Assembly (NCBI RefSeq): GCF_002754375.1
Contig: NZ_PEFF01000001.1
Location: 3,923,501 to 3,987,500, forward strand
Direction of reading: 5' to 3'
DNA: 64,000 nucleotides
From: Variovorax sp. 54
Lineage (GTDB): Bacteria > Pseudomonadota > Gammaproteobacteria > Burkholderiales > Burkholderiaceae_C
This document shows, in pieces, positions 18,457-26,272 of the stretch. The notes below the pieces were generated by a model. It saw only the letters and a program-made list of their open reading frames with translations, searched no databases and was not told the DNA's origin. Position numbers and translations under genes: made by a program. The stretch's first letter is position 1; each line of letters starts with the position of its first letter.

Positions 18457-19044
18457 AGCGCTGCGCGTGGCCTGCCATGCCGCGCGGCCGATGCGGAACA
18501 GCCGGTGCCGGCGCAGCGCATGGCCTTCGGGCACCGCCGGGTGCTCGAAGGCGCCGGCCACGTCCTCGTGCATGCCCAGGCGTTCCATCACCGCAGCCGA
18601 GCGCACATTGCGCTCGGCGGTGAACGCCACGATCTCGCCGAGTGCGAGTGGTTCGAATCCGACCTGCAGCGCGCCGCGCGCCGCCTCGGTCGCGAAGCCC
18701 TGGCCCCAGCTGGCGCGCGCAAGGCGCCAGCCGATCTCGACGCAGGGCGAGAAAGGCAGTGAAGCCATCGGCACGTTCAGGCCGGTGAAGCCGATGAACT
18801 CGCCCGTGTCCTTGCGCTCGACGGCCCAGAAGCCCCAGCCGTTCTTCGCGATGAGCGCTCGGGCACGGTCTGCCGATGCATCGCTGTCGGCGCGCGTGGG
18901 CAAGGGCAGCAGGAACTCCATCACCTGCGGGTCGCAGGCCAGCGCGAAAAATGGCGCGAGATCGCTCTCGCGCCATTGGCGCAGCCGCAGGCGCGGCGTG
19001 TCGAATTCGATGATGAGGGGCGGGTGTGTGCTTTCTTCGGTCAT
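18448..19044 (-). CDS. GNAT-family N-acetyltransferase (RimJ/RimL type)
   Basis: A 198-residue acetyltransferase of the ribosomal-protein-alanine acetyltransferase-like group. It starts with IIEFDTPRLRLRQWRESDLAPFF, the family entry motif, has GFTGLNVP and EIGWRLARASWGQGFATEAARGAL as the acetyl-CoA pyrophosphate loop (Q/R-x-x-G-x-G/A type), and ends with FTAERNVRSAAVMERLGM, another strong RimJ/RimL feature. It should transfer acetyl from acetyl-CoA to an amine of a small molecule or protein N-terminus. The ATG at 19044 is chosen because residues upstream show no homology. It converges on the TauE gene with overlapping 3-prime ends and follows the MDR gene on the other side by 19 bp. Confidence 0.85.
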   Translation of the reverse strand: MTEESTHPPLIIEFDTPRLRLRQWRESDLAPFFALACDPQVMEFLLPLPTRADSDASADRARALIAKNGWGFWAVERKDTGEFIGFTGLNVPMASLPFSPCVEIGWRLARASWGQGFATEAARGALQVGFEPLALGEIVAFTAERNVRSAAVMERLGMHEDVAGAFEHPAVPEGHALRRHRLFRIGRAAWQATRSASE

Positions 19045-19063
19045 GCGACCGATTGTGCGCAGA

Positions 19064-20074
19064 TCAGAACCCGGCCAGCACCACCTTGCCCTGCGCCTTG
19101 CCGCTCTCGATGAGCGCATGCGCCTTCTTCAGGTTCGCGGCGTTGATGGTGCCGAAGCTCGCATTCGCCGTGGTGCGGATGCGGCCCGCGTCGACCAGCG
19201 CGGCCACTTCGGCGAGCAGCTTGCCTTGCTCGGCGATGTCGGACGTGGTGAAGCGCGAGCGCGTGAACATCATTTCCCAGTGCAGCGAGATGCACTTGGT
19301 CTTCAGCGGCATCGCGTCGAGCACCTTCATGTCGTCGATCACCGCGAGCTGGCCCTGGGGCTTGAGGCTTTCGATGATCTGCGCGTAGTGCTGCTCGGTC
19401 TGCGTGAGGCTGGCGACCATGTCGACTTCGTCGATGCCGGCGGCCTTGAGTTCAGCGGCGAGCGGCTTCGAGTGGTCGATGACGACGTGTGCGCCCAGTG
19501 CCAGGCACCATTCGCGCGTTTCGGCGCGCGAGGCGGTGGCGACGACGCGCAGCTTGGTGAGCTGGCGCGCGAGCTGGATGAGGATGGAGCCCACGCCGCC
19601 CGCGCCGCCGGTGATCAAGAGCGTCTGGCCTTCGCCGCCGCCCTTGGGCACCTGCAGGCGGTCGAACAGCAGTTCGTAGGCGGTGATGGTGGTCAGCGGC
19701 AGGGCGGCGGCTTGTGCGTCGTCGAGACTCTTCGGCGCGAGGGCGGCGATGCGCTCGTCGACCGCGTGCAGCTCCGAATTGGCGCCGGGGCGAATGATCG
19801 AGCCGGCGTAGTACACGCGGTCGCCGACCTTGAAGTGCTGCACGCCGCTGCCGATGGCCTCGACGGTGCCGACCGCGTCCCAGCCCAGCACCTTGGCCTG
19901 GCCGGCTTCGGGGGCGGCGTTCTTGCGGACCTTGGTGTCGACCGGGTTGACCGACACGGCTTTCACGCGCACCAGCAGGTCGCGGGCGCCGGGCACCGGG
20001 GCGGGGAGTTCGATGTCCTGCAGCGATTCGGGGTTGTCGATGGGGAGGGGCTGGTAGTAGCCGACGGCTTTCAT
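19064..20074 (-). CDS. Zinc-type alcohol dehydrogenase-like / quinone oxidoreductase-like MDR protein
   Basis: A 336-residue medium-chain dehydrogenase/reductase. Residues of the N-terminal GroES-like domain (AVSVNPVDTKVRK, VLGWDAVGTVEAIG, FKVGDRVYYAG) are followed by the Rossmann domain with TLLITGGAGGVGSILIQLARQL as the NADPH loop. The catalytic zinc cysteine and histidine of true alcohol dehydrogenases are absent, so it belongs with NADPH:quinone or enone reductases. It probably reduces quinones or alpha,beta-unsaturated carbonyls. The ATG at 20074 follows AAGGTCC. It is divergent from a LysR regulator that starts 71 bp away, and this arrangement usually means the regulator controls it. 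Confidence 0.88.
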   Translation of the reverse strand: MKAVGYYQPLPIDNPESLQDIELPAPVPGARDLLVRVKAVSVNPVDTKVRKNAAPEAGQAKVLGWDAVGTVEAIGSGVQHFKVGDRVYYAGSIIRPGANSELHAVDERIAALAPKSLDDAQAAALPLTTITAYELLFDRLQVPKGGGEGQTLLITGGAGGVGSILIQLARQLTKLRVVATASRAETREWCLALGAHVVIDHSKPLAAELKAAGIDEVDMVASLTQTEQHYAQIIESLKPQGQLAVIDDMKVLDAMPLKTKCISLHWEMMFTRSRFTTSDIAEQGKLLAEVAALVDAGRIRTTANASFGTINAANLKKAHALIESGKAQGKVVLAGF

Positions 20075-20145
20075 GGCAAAGGACCTTCTTCTTTCTGAAA
20101 CGATGGCTGAACTGTAGGATGACAACGTCTGTTTGATAAGGTGGG

Positions 20146-21075
20146 ATGAATCACCAACACTTTCAAATGAAGATTGAAAATATATCGGACCTGCAGGTGC
20201 TCGTGCAGACGGCGCGTGGCGGCACATTGACGGCTGCGGGGCATGCGCTGGGGATCACGCCCGCCGCGGCCAGTGCGACGTTGAAGCGGCTGGAGACGCA
20301 GTTGGGGGCGCGGCTGTTCGAGCGGTCGACCCGGGCGATGCGCCTGACGCCGCAGGGGCAGACGCTGCTCGACTATGCGGTGCGTGCTTTTGAACTGCTG
20401 GACGAAGGGGAGTCGCTGGTCACTGCGGACCGGGGGGAGCTGGTGGGGACCTTGCGGGTGGCCTCGCCGTCGGACCTGACGCGCAGCACCTTGCTGCCAT
20501 GGTTCGACGAGTTTCTGGCGCTGCATCCGGGGGTGCAGTTGTCGCTGTCTGTCGGGGATCGGCCCCTGGACGTGATGCGCGATGAGGTGGATGTGGCGTT
20601 GCGCTACGGGGCGCTGGCGGATTCGCGGTTGGTGGCGCGGGCGTTTGCGATGACGAACCCTGTGCTCACGGCTTCACCGGACTATCTGCGTCGGCATCCT
20701 TTGCCTCGGGTTCCGCAGGATCTGCTGCAGCACAACTGCCTGACGTTCAACCGGAGTGGGCGACGGCACCGGGTGTGGCGGTTTGCGCAGTTGGGGCAGT
20801 GGACGGAGGTGCGGGTGAATGGGAATCGCAGTGTGGACGATGCTTCGCTGGCGCGGGAGTGGACTGTGGCGGGGTATGGGATTTCGCTGAAGTCTGCGTT
20901 GGATGTGCGGGAAGACATTCGCTCAGGGCGGTTGGTGCGGCTGCTGGCGGATTGGGAGACGGAGCCTTATCCGTTGCATGCGCTGTTGCCCAGTGGGCGG
21001 TTTGTGCCGGCTCGGGTTCGTGGCTTTGTTGATTTTTTGGCGTTGAAGTTCGAGGGGTTGTTGGCTTTGGGGTGA
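20146..21075 (+). CDS. LysR-family transcriptional regulator
   Basis: A 309-residue LysR regulator. Residues about 12-70 form the winged helix-turn-helix (LQVLVQTARGGTLTAAGHALGITPAAASATLKRLE, then LGARLFERSTRAMRLTPQG). The remaining ~220 residues are the LysR substrate-binding domain of the DmlR/CrgA group, with LRVASPSDLTRSTLLPWFDEFLALHPGVQL as the start of its first lobe. A second in-frame ATG at 20167 (MKIEN) is an alternative start. It is divergently placed from the quinone-reductase-like gene with 71 bp between, so regulation of that gene in response to a quinone or carbonyl compound is the simplest inference. Confidence 0.9.
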   Translation: MNHQHFQMKIENISDLQVLVQTARGGTLTAAGHALGITPAAASATLKRLETQLGARLFERSTRAMRLTPQGQTLLDYAVRAFELLDEGESLVTADRGELVGTLRVASPSDLTRSTLLPWFDEFLALHPGVQLSLSVGDRPLDVMRDEVDVALRYGALADSRLVARAFAMTNPVLTASPDYLRRHPLPRVPQDLLQHNCLTFNRSGRRHRVWRFAQLGQWTEVRVNGNRSVDDASLAREWTVAGYGISLKSALDVREDIRSGRLVRLLADWETEPYPLHALLPSGRFVPARVRGFVDFLALKFEGLLALG

Positions 21076-21114
21076 GTTTTTGAGGTGGCTGGCCGGGACT
21101 CGCCCCGGCAGGCG

Positions 21115-21149
21115 ACCTACTTTTCTTTGCTTCGCCAAAGAAACGTAGG
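21115..21149. repeat. Extragenic hairpin repeat (CCTACTTTTCTTTG type)
   Basis: CCTACTTTTCTTTG and CAAAGAAACGTAGG form a 14-bp stem with one mismatch around a CTTCGC loop, 40 bp after the LysR stop. It is followed by GC-rich sequence to about 21300 with several smaller TTCGCTGCG-like hairpins. I know this motif from memory as a frequent intergenic element in Comamonadaceae. It may stop or protect the LysR transcript. Confidence 0.6.
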
Positions 21150-21380
21150 CAAAAGAAAGGCGACCCCACTGTCCGCGTCCCTCCGCTTCGCTGCGGGCAA
21201 CCTGCGGTGCTCGCGTTTCGCGGGGTCTCGCCCAAACTCGCTTCGCTCAAACAAGGGCGAGCCCTGATCCGCGAAACGCTCCGCTCCTCGGCGCGGCCAG
21301 AGGGGAGGGGGCGCACTCGGGCCATCGCTGCGCTCGGCCTGGGAGATCGCATCACTGCGTTCGCTCCCCGGCTGGATTTA

Positions 21381-21417
21381 CTCCCTCTCCCTCTGGGAGA
21401 GGGTTGGGGTGAGGGCA
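21381..21417. repeat. REP-like extragenic palindrome
   Basis: CTCCCTCTCCCTCTGGGAGAGGGTTGGGGTGAGGG has the form of the CCTCTCCC/GGGAGAGGG plus GGGGTGAGGG repeats common between genes in beta- and gammaproteobacteria. It sits between the convergent LysR and SDR genes and can act as a bidirectional terminator. The whole stretch 21076-21445 holds no plausible gene. Confidence 0.6.
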
Positions 21418-21445
21418 GCGGCCTTCGAACCCGCGATGTCCGTCA

Positions 21446-22243
21446 TCAAATCATCGGCGTCACCGCCCCATCCATCGCCACGATCGCCCCCGTCACATAA
21501 CTCGCCTTCGCCGACGCCAGGAACAGCACCGTATTGGCCACTTCCTCCGGCGTCGCAATGCGCCCCAGCGGCAGGCGCGCAGTCGCGCGCTCCAGCGCCT
21601 CATCCGTGCCGATCCCTGCCAGCTTCGCATCGGCCTTCATGCCTTCCTGCAGCCGCGCAGTCAGCGTGAGGCCGGGGTTCACGGCGTTCACACGCACGCC
21701 CTTGGCCGCATAGGCCGCGGCCATGCCCGCACTCACAAGCATCAGCGCGGCATTGGCCGCACCGCCGGCCATGTGCACGGGGCTCGCGACCTTGCCGCCC
21801 TGGCCGATGACGTTGACGATCGCGCCGCGGCCGCGCGTGCCCATGCGCTTCACGACCGGATCGATCATGTGGATGTAGGTGAAGTACTTGGCGTCCATCG
21901 CGTCGTGCCACGCGGCGGGCGTGAGTTCGTCGGGTGGGGTGCGGCGCGCGGCGCCTGCGGAGTTGACGAGCACGTCGACGGGGCCGAAGGCGTGTTCGGC
22001 GGCGTCGAGTGCGGCGACTGCGCCGGCGGGATCTTTCAGGTCGGTGGCGTGCAGGGAGACGCGGCCTTCGGCTTGCGGGAATGCGGCGATCAGCGACTGC
22101 TGGCCCTGCTGCAGGTTCTGCAGGTCGCGCGAGACGAGGCTCACGCGTGCGCCTTCGCGCAGGAAGCCCAGCGCGCAGGCCAGGCCGATGCCCTTGCTGC
22201 CGCCGGTGATGAGAACGTGCTGGTCCTGGAGCTGGAGGTCCAT
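21446..22243 (-). CDS. SDR-family oxidoreductase with degenerate catalytic site
   Basis: A 265-residue short-chain dehydrogenase/reductase. The cofactor motif TGGSKGIG (residues 13-20) and VLVNSAGAA (91-99) are intact, and the C-terminus follows the classical fold (VRVNAVNPGL, GRIATPEEVANTVLFLAS, ASYVTGAIVAMDGA). The catalytic stretch, however, reads NVIGQGGKVASPVHMAGGAANAALM: the usual Ser, the Tyr (H157 here) and the Lys of YxxxK (G161) are all replaced. Some relatives keep a Tyr at this place but not the Lys, so this belongs to an atypical subgroup. It may bind NAD(P)H without normal reductase chemistry. It lies alone between repeats and the pga operon. Confidence 0.85.
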   Translation of the reverse strand: MDLQLQDQHVLITGGSKGIGLACALGFLREGARVSLVSRDLQNLQQGQQSLIAAFPQAEGRVSLHATDLKDPAGAVAALDAAEHAFGPVDVLVNSAGAARRTPPDELTPAAWHDAMDAKYFTYIHMIDPVVKRMGTRGRGAIVNVIGQGGKVASPVHMAGGAANAALMLVSAGMAAAYAAKGVRVNAVNPGLTLTARLQEGMKADAKLAGIGTDEALERATARLPLGRIATPEEVANTVLFLASAKASYVTGAIVAMDGAVTPMI

Positions 22244-22366
22244 GTCGGGGTTCCTTGAGGGAAGAAGGTGATTCGATCGCGGCGCTGTCGTCGCCGCCGC
22301 GATTGAATCACCGCCCCGAAATTCCTGCAGCGATGCGGCCGAAAGGCCGCGGGGTCTGGCCCTGCC

Positions 22367-22930
22367 TCAGGCCTTGCGCTTCGACGGCACCGCTTCTTCC
22401 AGCGCGGCCGGCGCGGTGTCGGTGGCGTCGCGCAGCTGGCCGTGGGTGTCGTGGTGCGCCAGCAGCTGGCGCGTGCGCTGCCAGGTCGACAGGCGCGCGG
22501 GCGCGACCTCGATGTACGACGCCAGCGCGAACAGCGACGACTGCTCTTTTTCCGGCGGCGTTTCGCGCCGGTGCTGGCGGCGGCGCAGCGGGCCCATGAC
22601 CAGCATCGAGGCGAGGATCACGCCGATGACGATGGCGTACAGGCCCAGCAGCTGCAGCACTTCGGGCTGGGAACGCGCACCCATCACGTAGGGCCATGCG
22701 TACCAGAGGGCGCAGAACCAGATCGCGACGGTGATCGCCGGGCGCAACGCGCGCAGCCACAGGAACATGGCCAGGGTGCGTGCCGGCGAGCGGCCGTTGC
22801 CGAAGGCGTGCAGCGGGATGCGCGCGGCGTCGATGATGGGTTCGTCCATCGCGGGTTGGCCCCACGAGCGGGTGCGGGGCGGCGGGGCTTCGTGGACCGT
22901 CGGCGAAGAAATCGGGTGTTCAGGATGCAT
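22367..22930 (-). CDS. pgaD: PgaD, poly-beta-1,6-N-acetylglucosamine synthase accessory protein
   Basis: A 187-residue protein with two membrane segments (about residues 58-75 and 90-113) separated by a short loop containing WYAWPYVMG, and a cytoplasmic C-terminal tail. This is the PgaD layout. In the family it forms a complex with PgaC in the inner membrane and is needed for polymer synthesis and its c-di-GMP control. Its start overlaps the end of pgaC by 11 bp, so it is translationally coupled as last gene of pgaABCD. The N-terminal ~45 residues and the tail after RRRETPP are longer than in E. coli PgaD (137 residues from memory). Confidence 0.85.
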   Translation of the reverse strand: MHPEHPISSPTVHEAPPPRTRSWGQPAMDEPIIDAARIPLHAFGNGRSPARTLAMFLWLRALRPAITVAIWFCALWYAWPYVMGARSQPEVLQLLGLYAIVIGVILASMLVMGPLRRRQHRRETPPEKEQSSLFALASYIEVAPARLSTWQRTRQLLAHHDTHGQLRDATDTAPAALEEAVPSKRKA

Positions 22931-24200
22931 CGGAAGAAACTCCTCGGTCAGGGCTCGTCCACACCGCGCGCTTGCCGCGACGGCGTATCAGGGCTTTGGG
23001 AAGGGCGACCACCGTGGTGGCCATCGTGATCGTCCAGAACGCGATCGGGTACCAGATCGTTCCAGCGAAATAGCGCATGAGGTCGCGGTCGTAGCGACGG
23101 TCGATCCACAGGCTCAGCAGCATCTGCAGGATGCAGGTCATGGCCAGCAGCGTGCCCTGCCAGTGCGGCAGCAGCGCGGAATGCCAGGCCGACTCATGCG
23201 GCAGGAAGGGACGGATGAAGCTGATCACCAGCACCAGCGCCATCGCATAGGCCCACACCACGCTCACCATGTACTCGCTGTAGATGAGCCACAGGCGCCA
23301 GCTGCGCAGGCGCAGGATGGACGGCGTGATGCGCAGCATGGTCTGGATGCCGCCGATGGCCCAGCGCAGGCGCTGCTTCCACAGGCCGCGCAGCGTCTCG
23401 GGCATGAGGATCCAGCACAGCGCGCGCGGTTCGAAGCGCAGGCGCCAGCCGGCGAGCTGGAGCTTCCAGCTCATGTCGATGTCCTCGGTGAGCACGTCGG
23501 GGCTCCAGAAGCCCACCTCGAGCACGGCGCGGCGGCGGAACATGGCGAGCACGCCCGACACCGTGAACAGCGTGCCGATGAGCTGCTGCGAGCGCTTGAT
23601 GAGGCCGATGATCGACGAGAACTCGCCCACCTGCATGCGCCCCAGCAGTGTGGTGCGCGTGCGGATGCGCGGGTTGCCGGTGACCGCGCCGATGCGCTCC
23701 GAGGCCAGCATGCGCTTGAGCATCCACGCGATGGCGTTCGGGTCGACCAGCGCGTCGCCGTCGATGCCCAGGATGTACTCGCCGCGCGCCAGCTGGCAGG
23801 CGGTGTTCAGGCCCACGGCCTTGCCCTGGTTGCTGGCGTTGTGGACCACGCGCAGGCGGCTGAACTCGAGCGTCATCTGGTCGAGCAGCTCGCCGGTGCC
23901 GTCGGTGCTGCCGTCGTTGACGGCGATCACCTCGTAGTTCGGGTAGTGCGTGCGCATGAGCTGCTCGATCACTTCGCGCAGGTGCGGCGCTTCGTTGAAG
24001 CAGGGCACGACCACGGTCACGAGCGGCTGCGAGGGCAGCAGCGGCAGCGGGTCGACCTCGACATCGCGCTTGCGTTCGAACGACCACGCGTGCGAGAGGC
24101 CGCCCGCGATCCACACCCACGCCATGAAGAACGGGTAGTAGAAGACGAAGCCGAAGAGCACCGGCGGAATCAGGTCCACCAGCATCTGGAGCGTGTTCAT
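22920..24200 (-). CDS. pgaC: PgaC, poly-beta-1,6-N-acetylglucosamine synthase (GT2)
   Basis: A 426-residue inner-membrane glycosyltransferase that polymerises UDP-GlcNAc into poly-beta-1,6-GlcNAc. The GT2 processive motifs are all present: NDGS (D96), GIDGDA (D147/D149), LTEDIDMSW (D240) and QRLRW (276-280). Two N-terminal and about three C-terminal membrane segments flank the catalytic domain. It overlaps the pgaB stop by 4 bp (ATGA) and the pgaD start by 11 bp. Like other PgaC/PgaD pairs it is probably controlled by c-di-GMP, but no GGDEF or EAL gene is in the window. Confidence 0.95.
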   Translation of the reverse strand: MNTLQMLVDLIPPVLFGFVFYYPFFMAWVWIAGGLSHAWSFERKRDVEVDPLPLLPSQPLVTVVVPCFNEAPHLREVIEQLMRTHYPNYEVIAVNDGSTDGTGELLDQMTLEFSRLRVVHNASNQGKAVGLNTACQLARGEYILGIDGDALVDPNAIAWMLKRMLASERIGAVTGNPRIRTRTTLLGRMQVGEFSSIIGLIKRSQQLIGTLFTVSGVLAMFRRRAVLEVGFWSPDVLTEDIDMSWKLQLAGWRLRFEPRALCWILMPETLRGLWKQRLRWAIGGIQTMLRITPSILRLRSWRLWLIYSEYMVSVVWAYAMALVLVISFIRPFLPHESAWHSALLPHWQGTLLAMTCILQMLLSLWIDRRYDRDLMRYFAGTIWYPIAFWTITMATTVVALPKALIRRRGKRAVWTSPDRGVSSDAS

Positions 24201-26272
24201 CGGGGCTTCCCTCCTTCAGGCGGCAGCGTGGCGGCGTCGTGGTTGCGCCGGGGTGCGCGCGACAGCAGCGAGCGCACCGAGATCGCGCGGCGCACGGTCT
24301 CCAGCGAGGGCTGGTTGTTCAGAAAGTCGTCGGGGTAGTAGCCCAGGTGGCGCACGCCGGCGCGCTGTAGCAGCGTCCACTGGCGCGTGAGTTCGGCGTC
24401 GGGCACGGGCTTGCCGGTGCGCCAGTCGCGCGCTTGCAGCTCGAACACGGTGCCGTCGAGGCCGCGCGGCGTAGCGGCCGCGCGCTGGGCGAGGCGGCCG
24501 AGCCAGGCGTCGCTGTCAGCGGCGGTGCGGGCTTCCTGCTCCATGCGCGGCATGGCCATGAGGCCGACGTAGTCGTAGGCGGCGAGCGAGGCCTCGTAGT
24601 TCTGCGCGAACCACTGTTCGGCAGCAGGTTCGAGCACCGGCCGCGCGTAGAGGTTGCGCGCCGTCTCCAGGCCCGGGCGCCAGGTGCCGACGCGCGCTGC
24701 CAGCTCCTGCGTGAACTCGATCAGGTGGCGGGTCTTGGCGGTGGTCCAGCGCGCCATGAGCGCGGGGTCGGCGCGCAGCGCGGCCACGTCGGCCGGCAGG
24801 CCCCAGCGGCGGTAGGTGTCGAGCGCGGCGGGGCTGGCGTCCTCGTCGTCCGAGAGCATGGCGTCGTCGTGGAACAGCAGGCCCTCGAAGAAGGTGTGGC
24901 GGCCCAGGTCTTCGTACAGGTCGCCGACCAGCGTGCGCACGGCGGGGTCGAAGGGCGAGAGCCGGTGGTAGCGGTCGGCCGGCGTGTCGCCCTTCAGCGT
25001 GCGCACCGTGTGCGTGGCGAGCGGGTTCGACGCCGGCAGCCGGTAGGCGGTGACGGGCATCCACGCGTAGACCTTCACGCCGGTGCGGCTGCGCAGCTGC
25101 CAGGCGGCGCGGGCGAACAGGTCGGCGCGCATCGGCAGGTGGCGGTTGGGAAAGTACAGCGCGTCGGCCACGCCGTCGCCGTCGGGGTCGGCGTAGGCCT
25201 GCAGGAACACCGAGCGCGGGCGCACGGCGGCGACACGCTCGATCAGCGCCGAGAGGTTGCGCTCCTGCTGGGCCGGGTCGGGGTCGTACACGTAGTCGAG
25301 GTCGACGTGCATCACGCGGTTGATCGGCCGCACCTCGCCGCCCACCGGGCTGCGCAGCATCTGCACGTAGTCGGGCGCTTCGTTGTCGTAGGCGGCCAGG
25401 GCGCGGCGGATGCGGCTGAGCGGAATCTCCTTCGTGTTCGCGCCGTCGTCGAGCGTGAAGGTGATCGGCATGCCCACGCGCGCCGAGGCTTCCAGCGCGG
25501 GCGTGTTGTAGGCGCCGTAGGGCCACACGGTGGCGCGCACCTTGGCGCCGGTGCGTTGCTCGATGAGTTCGCGGCTGCGGCGCAGGTCGGCCTCGATGCG
25601 GCGCAGGTAGGCGGCGTCGTCTTCGTAGCGGCCGGTGGCCGGGTCGTAGCGGTGCGTGGCCGCGGCGGGCAGCATGTTGCCTTGCGGGTTGGCCTGGATG
25701 CCGGTGTGCATCGCGTCGGTGTGGCTCGCGAACTCGACCAGCGGCGAGCGCGCCATCTCGGCGGCTTCGCGCCACAGCAGGAAGTTCTCGCGCGGCGCGG
25801 GCTTGTCGCCCCAGTGCACGGGCTGGCCTTCGGGCACTTCGAGCCAGCTCGTCACCAGCGCGAACAGCGCCGGGTAGTTGAAGCGCTTGAGCAGCGGGAA
25901 CACGTGGGTGTAGGCGCTGCGGTAGCCGTCGTCGAAGGTCAGCAGCACGGGCTGCGCCGGCAGCGGCTTGCCGCCTTTGCGCGCATCGAGGATCTGCTGC
26001 AGGCTGACCGGGTGGTAGCCGCTGTGCTGCAGCCAGGCGAACACTTCGGCGAGCGTGCGCTCGTCGATGGCGGTTTCGTCGGGCGAGGTCTCGAAGCTGG
26101 CGCGCACGTTGGGGCGCACGTCATGGAACGAGATCACGCGGAAGTCGACACCGTTGTCGGGGTCGGCGGGCAGCACCGGGGCTGCGAGCACAGGCAGCGA
26201 GGCCGCCAGCAGCAGCCCGAGCAGGGCTGCGCGCAGCCGGCGGAAGAAGGTGGGGGCTTGCATCACGGACAT
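24197..26272 (-). CDS. pgaB: PgaB, poly-beta-1,6-N-acetylglucosamine N-deacetylase / hydrolase
   Basis: A 691-residue exported enzyme that partly deacetylates the polymer before its export. After a signal peptide (core LLGLLLAASLPVLA) comes a polysaccharide deacetylase domain with the metal motif LTFDDGY (D114/D115), the second motif SHTDAMH (183-189) and the WPYGAYN strand. The C-terminal half, from about residue 310, is the glycoside-hydrolase-like PgaB domain (VMHVDLDYVYDPD, LFHDDAML, GLMAMPRME). E. coli PgaB is an outer-membrane lipoprotein, but here no cysteine follows the signal peptide, so it is probably soluble in the periplasm. The ATG overlaps the pgaA stop by one base (TGATG). Confidence 0.93.
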   Translation of the reverse strand: MSVMQAPTFFRRLRAALLGLLLAASLPVLAAPVLPADPDNGVDFRVISFHDVRPNVRASFETSPDETAIDERTLAEVFAWLQHSGYHPVSLQQILDARKGGKPLPAQPVLLTFDDGYRSAYTHVFPLLKRFNYPALFALVTSWLEVPEGQPVHWGDKPAPRENFLLWREAAEMARSPLVEFASHTDAMHTGIQANPQGNMLPAAATHRYDPATGRYEDDAAYLRRIEADLRRSRELIEQRTGAKVRATVWPYGAYNTPALEASARVGMPITFTLDDGANTKEIPLSRIRRALAAYDNEAPDYVQMLRSPVGGEVRPINRVMHVDLDYVYDPDPAQQERNLSALIERVAAVRPRSVFLQAYADPDGDGVADALYFPNRHLPMRADLFARAAWQLRSRTGVKVYAWMPVTAYRLPASNPLATHTVRTLKGDTPADRYHRLSPFDPAVRTLVGDLYEDLGRHTFFEGLLFHDDAMLSDDEDASPAALDTYRRWGLPADVAALRADPALMARWTTAKTRHLIEFTQELAARVGTWRPGLETARNLYARPVLEPAAEQWFAQNYEASLAAYDYVGLMAMPRMEQEARTAADSDAWLGRLAQRAAATPRGLDGTVFELQARDWRTGKPVPDAELTRQWTLLQRAGVRHLGYYPDDFLNNQPSLETVRRAISVRSLLSRAPRRNHDAATLPPEGGKPR

